From: an uncultured Muribaculaceae bacterium
GTDB lineage: Bacteria; Bacteroidota; Bacteroidia; Bacteroidales; Muribaculaceae
Reading direction: 5' to 3'
DNA: 28,034 nt
NCBI GenBank assembly: GCA_910579305.1
Contig: CAJTTA010000029.1
Location: 1-28,034, forward strand
Shown: positions 24,258 through 28,034 of the stretch, in pieces
Position numbering within the stretch: position 1 is the stretch's first letter
Layout: every line of letters begins with the position of its first letter
Position numbers and translations under genes: made by a program
Notes under the pieces: model-generated
Database searches by the model: none
The model's input: the letters and a program-made list of their open reading frames with translations, nothing else
Told to the model about the DNA's origin: nothing

Positions 24258-27200
24258 ATGAGTAAAGAGAAAAAGTTCCTGACCTGCGATGGTAATCAGG
24301 CTGCTGCCCATGTGAGCTATATGTTCAGCGAAGTGGCTGCAATCTACCCCATCACACCCTCATCGACAATGGCCGAATATGTAGATGAATGGGCTGCTGC
24401 AGGTCGCAAGAACATCTTCGGCGAGACCGTGCTCGTGCAGGAAATGCAGAGCGAAGGTGGCGCGGCCGGTGCCGTACACGGCTCACTTCAGGCTGGCGCC
24501 CTCACCACTACTTACACCGCTTCACAGGGATTGCTGCTCATGATCCCTAATATGTATAAGATCGCCGGCGAGTTGTTGCCTTGCGTATTCCACGTGTCAG
24601 CGCGCGCGCTTGCGTCGCATGCACTGTCTATATTCGGCGACCACCAGGATGTGATGTCTGTGCGCCAGACAGGATTTGCCATGCTCGCCGAGGGATCCGT
24701 GCAGGAAGTGATGGATCTTTCAGGAGTGGCTCACCTTGCCACTATCAAGAGCCGGGTGCCTTTCGTGAACTTCTTCGATGGTTTCCGCACCTCTCATGAG
24801 ATACAGAAAATAGAGGCTCTTTCCAATGAAGATCTCGCTCCGCTGCTTGATCGGGAGGCCCTCTCCGAATTCCGCGCCCGCGCATTGAATCCCTCAAAGC
24901 CCGTGGCTCGCGGCATGGCAGAGAACCCCGATGTATTCTTCCAGCATCGCGAGGCATCCAATGCCTACTATGACGCAGTTCCTGGCATAGTGGAGGAGTA
25001 CATGAATGAAATCTCCAAAATCACAGGCCGCAAATATGGTCTGTTCGATTATTATGGTGATCCCGAAGCAGAGCACGTGATCATTGCCATGGGTTCGGTG
25101 ACTGAGGCGATCCGCGAGACTATCGATCATCTCCGTGAGAGTGGTCGCAAGGTAGGCCTTGTCGCAGTGCATCTTTACCGTCCGTTCTCAGCCCGTCATT
25201 TCCTTGCGGCTGTGCCTGCCACTACCAAGCGTATAGCAGTGCTTGACCGCACAAAAGAGCCGGGAGCCATAGGCGAGCCTCTGTATCTGGATGTGAAAGA
25301 TTGTTTCTATGGCCGCGAGAACGCGCCTCTTATCGTGGGTGGCCGCTATGGTCTCGGTTCAAAGGATACCACTCCCGCTCAGATCGTGGCTGTGTATGAT
25401 AATCTGGCTGCAGCCGAACCACGCAACCAGTTCACCATCGGCATCAATGATGATGTGACCGGCCATTCCCTTCCTGCCGGCGAGGAGATAGCATTCGCAT
25501 CAGGAGGATTGTTCCAGGCAAAGTTCTATGGCCTGGGTGCCGACGGCACAGTGGGAGCCAACAAGAATTCAGTGAAAATCATAGGCGACAATACAGACAA
25601 GTATTGCCAGGCATATTTTTCATATGACTCCAAGAAGAGCGGCGGTTTCACCTGCTCTCATCTTCGTTTCGGCGATGATCCGATACGTTCCACCTATCTG
25701 GTGACAACTCCCAACTTTGTGGCCTGTCACGTGCAGGCTTACCTGCGCATGTACGATGTGCTGCGCGGCCTTCAGAAGGGCGGCACATTCCTGCTCAATA
25801 CAATCTGGGAGGGAGAAGAGCTTGCCAAGAATCTCCCGGTGAATGTAAAGCGTTATCTCGCACAGCATGACATCACGCTTTATTATATCAACGCATCAAA
25901 GATAGCCCAGGAGATAGGTCTCGGCAATCGCACCAATACAATACTTCAGAGCGCATTCTTCCGCATCACGGAGGTAATTCCTGTGGATCTGGCTGTGGAG
26001 CAGATGAAGAAATTCATCAACAAGAGCTACGGCAAGAAGGGCGAGAATGTGGTTAACATGAACTATCAGGCAGTGGATCGCGGCAGTGAATATCACAAGC
26101 TTAACGTAGATCCGGCCTGGGCAAATCTTCCCGAGGAAGCTCCTGAATCACATCCCGGAGAGCCTGAATTCATCACAAATGTAGTGCGCCCCATCAATGC
26201 TCAGGATGGCGATCTTCTGCCGGTGAGTGCCTTTACCGACCATGTGGACGGCACTTGGCCTCAGGGCACAGCCAAGTACGAGAAGCGCGGTGTGGCCGCT
26301 TTCGTGCCTGAATGGAATCCTGAGAATTGCATCCAGTGCAACCGTTGTTCATTCGTATGTCCGCATGCCACGATACGTCCCTTCCTCCTCAATGCCGAGG
26401 AAATGGCTGCAGCTCCGTTTGGCGAGGAACACAGCATCCCCGCAATGGGCAAGAATGTAGCCGGCATGCGCTTTGTGCAGCAGGTGGATGTGCTCGACTG
26501 TCTCGGCTGCGGCAACTGTGTGGATGTGTGTCCGGGCAAGAAAGGCAACAAGGCTCTTGCTATGAAGCACATAGAGAGCCAGTTTGAGGAGCAGAAGAAT
26601 TGGGATTACTGCATCGATCATGTCTCTTCCAAGGCTGATCTCTTCGATATTGCTCTGAATACTAAGAATAGCCAGTTTGCCACACCTCTCTTTGAGTTCT
26701 CAGGCGCTTGCTCCGGTTGCGGAGAGACCCCTTATCTCAAGCTCGTGACGCAGCTCTTCGGCCCCCGCCAGATTGTGGCCAATGCCACAGGCTGTTCTTC
26801 CATCTACTCTGGCTCCGTGCCTTCTACTCCTTACACAACTAATGCCGATGGAGAAGGCCCGGCCTGGGCAAACTCTCTGTTTGAGGATTTCTGCGAGTAT
26901 GGTCTCGGCATGACTCTTGCCTATGACAAGATGCGCGCACGTCTGGTAGATCTCTTATCTCAGATGGTGGCCTCCGACAAGATTTCCGATAACTATAAGG
27001 CTGCGGCAAATCGCTGGCTTGAGTCACGCGAAGATGCTGCTGCATCTCATGCCGCATCCAAAGAGCTGATTCCTTATGTGCGTGAAAGCGCCAAGGGTGG
27101 CTGCCAGGTGTGTGCGCAGATTCTGGAACTTGCAGGCTATCTGCCCAAGCGCAGCCAGTGGATCATAGGCGGCGACGGCGCAAGCTATGATATAGGTTAC

Positions 27201-27851
27201 GGTGGTCTTGACCACGTGATCGCTTCAGGCAAGAATGTGAATATCCTTGTGCTTGACACGGAGGTATATTCCAATACTGGAGGCCAGGCTTCGAAGTCTA
27301 CTCCAATGGCAGCCATAGCCAAGTTTGCAGCATCCGGCAAGCGCATCCGCAAGAAAGATCTCGGCCTTATCGCGACAACCTATGGCTATGTATATGTAGC
27401 GCAGGTGGCAATGGGTGCCGATCAGGCTCAGACGCTCAAGGCTCTTCGTGAGGCCGAGGCATATGATGGCCCGTCTCTCGTAATCGCCTACAGCCCATGT
27501 ATCAACCACGGACTCAAGGCCGGAATGGGCCATGCCCAGGAGGAAGAGCGTCGTGCGGTGGAATGCGGCTATTGGCAGCTTTGGCGTTACAATCCTCTCG
27601 CAGAGGCACAGCATCAGAATCCGTTTACACTCGACAGCAAGGCTCCGCAGTGGGATAAGTTCAAGGACTTCCTCAAGGGAGAGGTGCGTTACGCTTCTGT
27701 GATGAAGCAGTATCCGGCTGAGGCTGAAGAACTCTTTGACGCGGCAGAGGAGAACGCCAAGTGGCGATACAACAGCTATGTGCGCCTGTCCAGACAGAGC
27801 TATGAGCCCGATCCTGAAGTGACCGGCCCCGAGGCTATTGACAAGCAGTAA
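24258..27851 (+). CDS. nifJ: Pyruvate:ferredoxin (flavodoxin) oxidoreductase, single chain
   Basis: 1197 residues, full length for the one-chain enzyme. It oxidises pyruvate with CoA to acetyl-CoA and CO2, passing electrons to ferredoxin. Domain I has YPITPSSTMAEYVDEW near 34-49. The two ferredoxin clusters are Cys691/694/697/701 and Cys748/751/754/758. The proximal cluster ligands are Cys818, Cys821, Cys846 and Cys1081. The thiamine-diphosphate site is GDGASYDIGYGG (about 972-984) and SNTGGQASKS. All key residues are present. It stands alone as a monocistronic gene with a strong promoter and a long terminator hairpin. Codon choice is rich in C-ending codons, as expected for a highly expressed gene. 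Confidence 0.98.
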   Translation: MSKEKKFLTCDGNQAAAHVSYMFSEVAAIYPITPSSTMAEYVDEWAAAGRKNIFGETVLVQEMQSEGGAAGAVHGSLQAGALTTTYTASQGLLLMIPNMYKIAGELLPCVFHVSARALASHALSIFGDHQDVMSVRQTGFAMLAEGSVQEVMDLSGVAHLATIKSRVPFVNFFDGFRTSHEIQKIEALSNEDLAPLLDREALSEFRARALNPSKPVARGMAENPDVFFQHREASNAYYDAVPGIVEEYMNEISKITGRKYGLFDYYGDPEAEHVIIAMGSVTEAIRETIDHLRESGRKVGLVAVHLYRPFSARHFLAAVPATTKRIAVLDRTKEPGAIGEPLYLDVKDCFYGRENAPLIVGGRYGLGSKDTTPAQIVAVYDNLAAAEPRNQFTIGINDDVTGHSLPAGEEIAFASGGLFQAKFYGLGADGTVGANKNSVKIIGDNTDKYCQAYFSYDSKKSGGFTCSHLRFGDDPIRSTYLVTTPNFVACHVQAYLRMYDVLRGLQKGGTFLLNTIWEGEELAKNLPVNVKRYLAQHDITLYYINASKIAQEIGLGNRTNTILQSAFFRITEVIPVDLAVEQMKKFINKSYGKKGENVVNMNYQAVDRGSEYHKLNVDPAWANLPEEAPESHPGEPEFITNVVRPINAQDGDLLPVSAFTDHVDGTWPQGTAKYEKRGVAAFVPEWNPENCIQCNRCSFVCPHATIRPFLLNAEEMAAAPFGEEHSIPAMGKNVAGMRFVQQVDVLDCLGCGNCVDVCPGKKGNKALAMKHIESQFEEQKNWDYCIDHVSSKADLFDIALNTKNSQFATPLFEFSGACSGCGETPYLKLVTQLFGPRQIVANATGCSSIYSGSVPSTPYTTNADGEGPAWANSLFEDFCEYGLGMTLAYDKMRARLVDLLSQMVASDKISDNYKAAANRWLESREDAAASHAASKELIPYVRESAKGGCQVCAQILELAGYLPKRSQWIIGGDGASYDIGYGGLDHVIASGKNVNILVLDTEVYSNTGGQASKSTPMAAIAKFAASGKRIRKKDLGLIATTYGYVYVAQVAMGADQAQTLKALREAEAYDGPSLVIAYSPCINHGLKAGMGHAQEEERRAVECGYWQLWRYNPLAEAQHQNPFTLDSKAPQWDKFKDFLKGEVRYASVMKQYPAEAEELFDAAEENAKWRYNSYVRLSRQSYEPDPEVTGPEAIDKQ

Positions 27852-27860
27852 GACACTTTC

Positions 27861-27919
27861 TGATACATAAAGAGAGCCACTCCGGAATATTGTCGGAGTG
27901 GCTCTCTTGTTATGTATCA
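27861..27919. terminator. Long bidirectional terminator hairpin after nifJ
   Basis: A 24-bp stem (27861-27884 with 27894-27919) with a two-base bulge and a 9-nt loop. The lower part pairs TGATACATAA with TTATGTATCA. It separates nifJ from the convergent partial frame at the window end. Confidence 0.88.
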
Positions 27920-27940
27920 GACATATGAATTCGTGATTAA

Positions 27941-28033
27941 CTACCGACTTCCTTCTATTTCTTTGAGAAGAAAATCTCTTAACGCGAGTTCGGGATAAGA
28001 AATGCTATAAAAAAGTTGAACCGACAGCTTGAA
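27941..28033 (-). CDS. Possible 3' end of an unidentified gene, cut by the window
   Basis: About 30 codons are open from the window edge to TAG at 27941-27943, ending ELALRDFLLKEIEGSR. The composition looks protein-like and a terminator follows, but no family is recognisable and the length could arise by chance. Confidence 0.25.
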   Translation of the reverse strand, partial: FKLSVQLFYSISYPELALRDFLLKEIEGSR

Positions 28034-28034
28034 A

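Overview
The window reads as chromosomal backbone from a member of the Bacteroidales, possibly Muribaculaceae (that family-level guess is weak). Four things point there. Several genes and both tRNAs are preceded by the Bacteroidetes-type promoter (TTG or TTTG, 20 bp, then TAnnTTTG). Starts are preceded by A-rich stretches rather than Shine-Dalgarno sequences. A 29-residue AURKAIP1/COX24-type ribosomal mini-protein sits between HU and an RNase E/G. The gene set itself is typical: fused ribBA, S9 peptidase, DUF2059, patatin-BamA fusion and a one-chain pyruvate:ferredoxin oxidoreductase. I see no IS element, prophage, CRISPR array or operon-scale island. No gene-free stretch exceeds 300 bases.

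Layout. 1-316: 3' end of a probable DUF389 gene whose frame is broken near the window edge. 395-4555 (-): S9 peptidase and ribBA. 4736-4810: tRNA-Pro, followed by a flank with three tandem 11-bp repeats and an orphan promoter-like motif, possibly a relic of an integrated element. 5053-7360 (-): RNase G, the 29-aa mini-protein and HU, with a structured leader ahead of RNase G. 7540-11136 (-): a tightly overlapping cluster read as chromate-transporter half 1, half 2, folC, yigZ, then DUF2059, from one strong promoter at 11169-11199. 11266-13581 (+): patatin-BamA outer-membrane protein, whose 3' end overlaps rmuC. 13540-15407 (-): an RluA-type pseudouridine synthase and rmuC, translationally coupled. 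15472-15546 (-): initiator tRNA with its own promoter and terminator. 15831-18196 (+): TetR regulator, KAS III and FabG, a small fatty-acid/ketide unit. 18315-19649 (+): DbpA-like DEAD-box helicase, meeting recG tail to tail. 19650-24080 (-): ArnT-like glycosyltransferase, ispD and recG with overlapping ends. 24258-27851 (+): pyruvate:ferredoxin oxidoreductase with a strong promoter and a long terminator hairpin. 27941-28033 (-): possible 3' end of a further gene.

Functional themes are translation and RNA handling (two tRNAs, HU/mini-protein/RNase G, helicase, pseudouridine synthase), cofactor and precursor synthesis (riboflavin, folate, isoprenoids, fatty acids), DNA maintenance (recG, rmuC) and anaerobic energy metabolism. 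I did not find a clearly new multi-gene system. The observations most worth a second look are the paired non-canonical changes at positions 18 and 55 of the initiator tRNA, the repeat-bearing flank of tRNA-Pro, and the structured leader ahead of RNase G.
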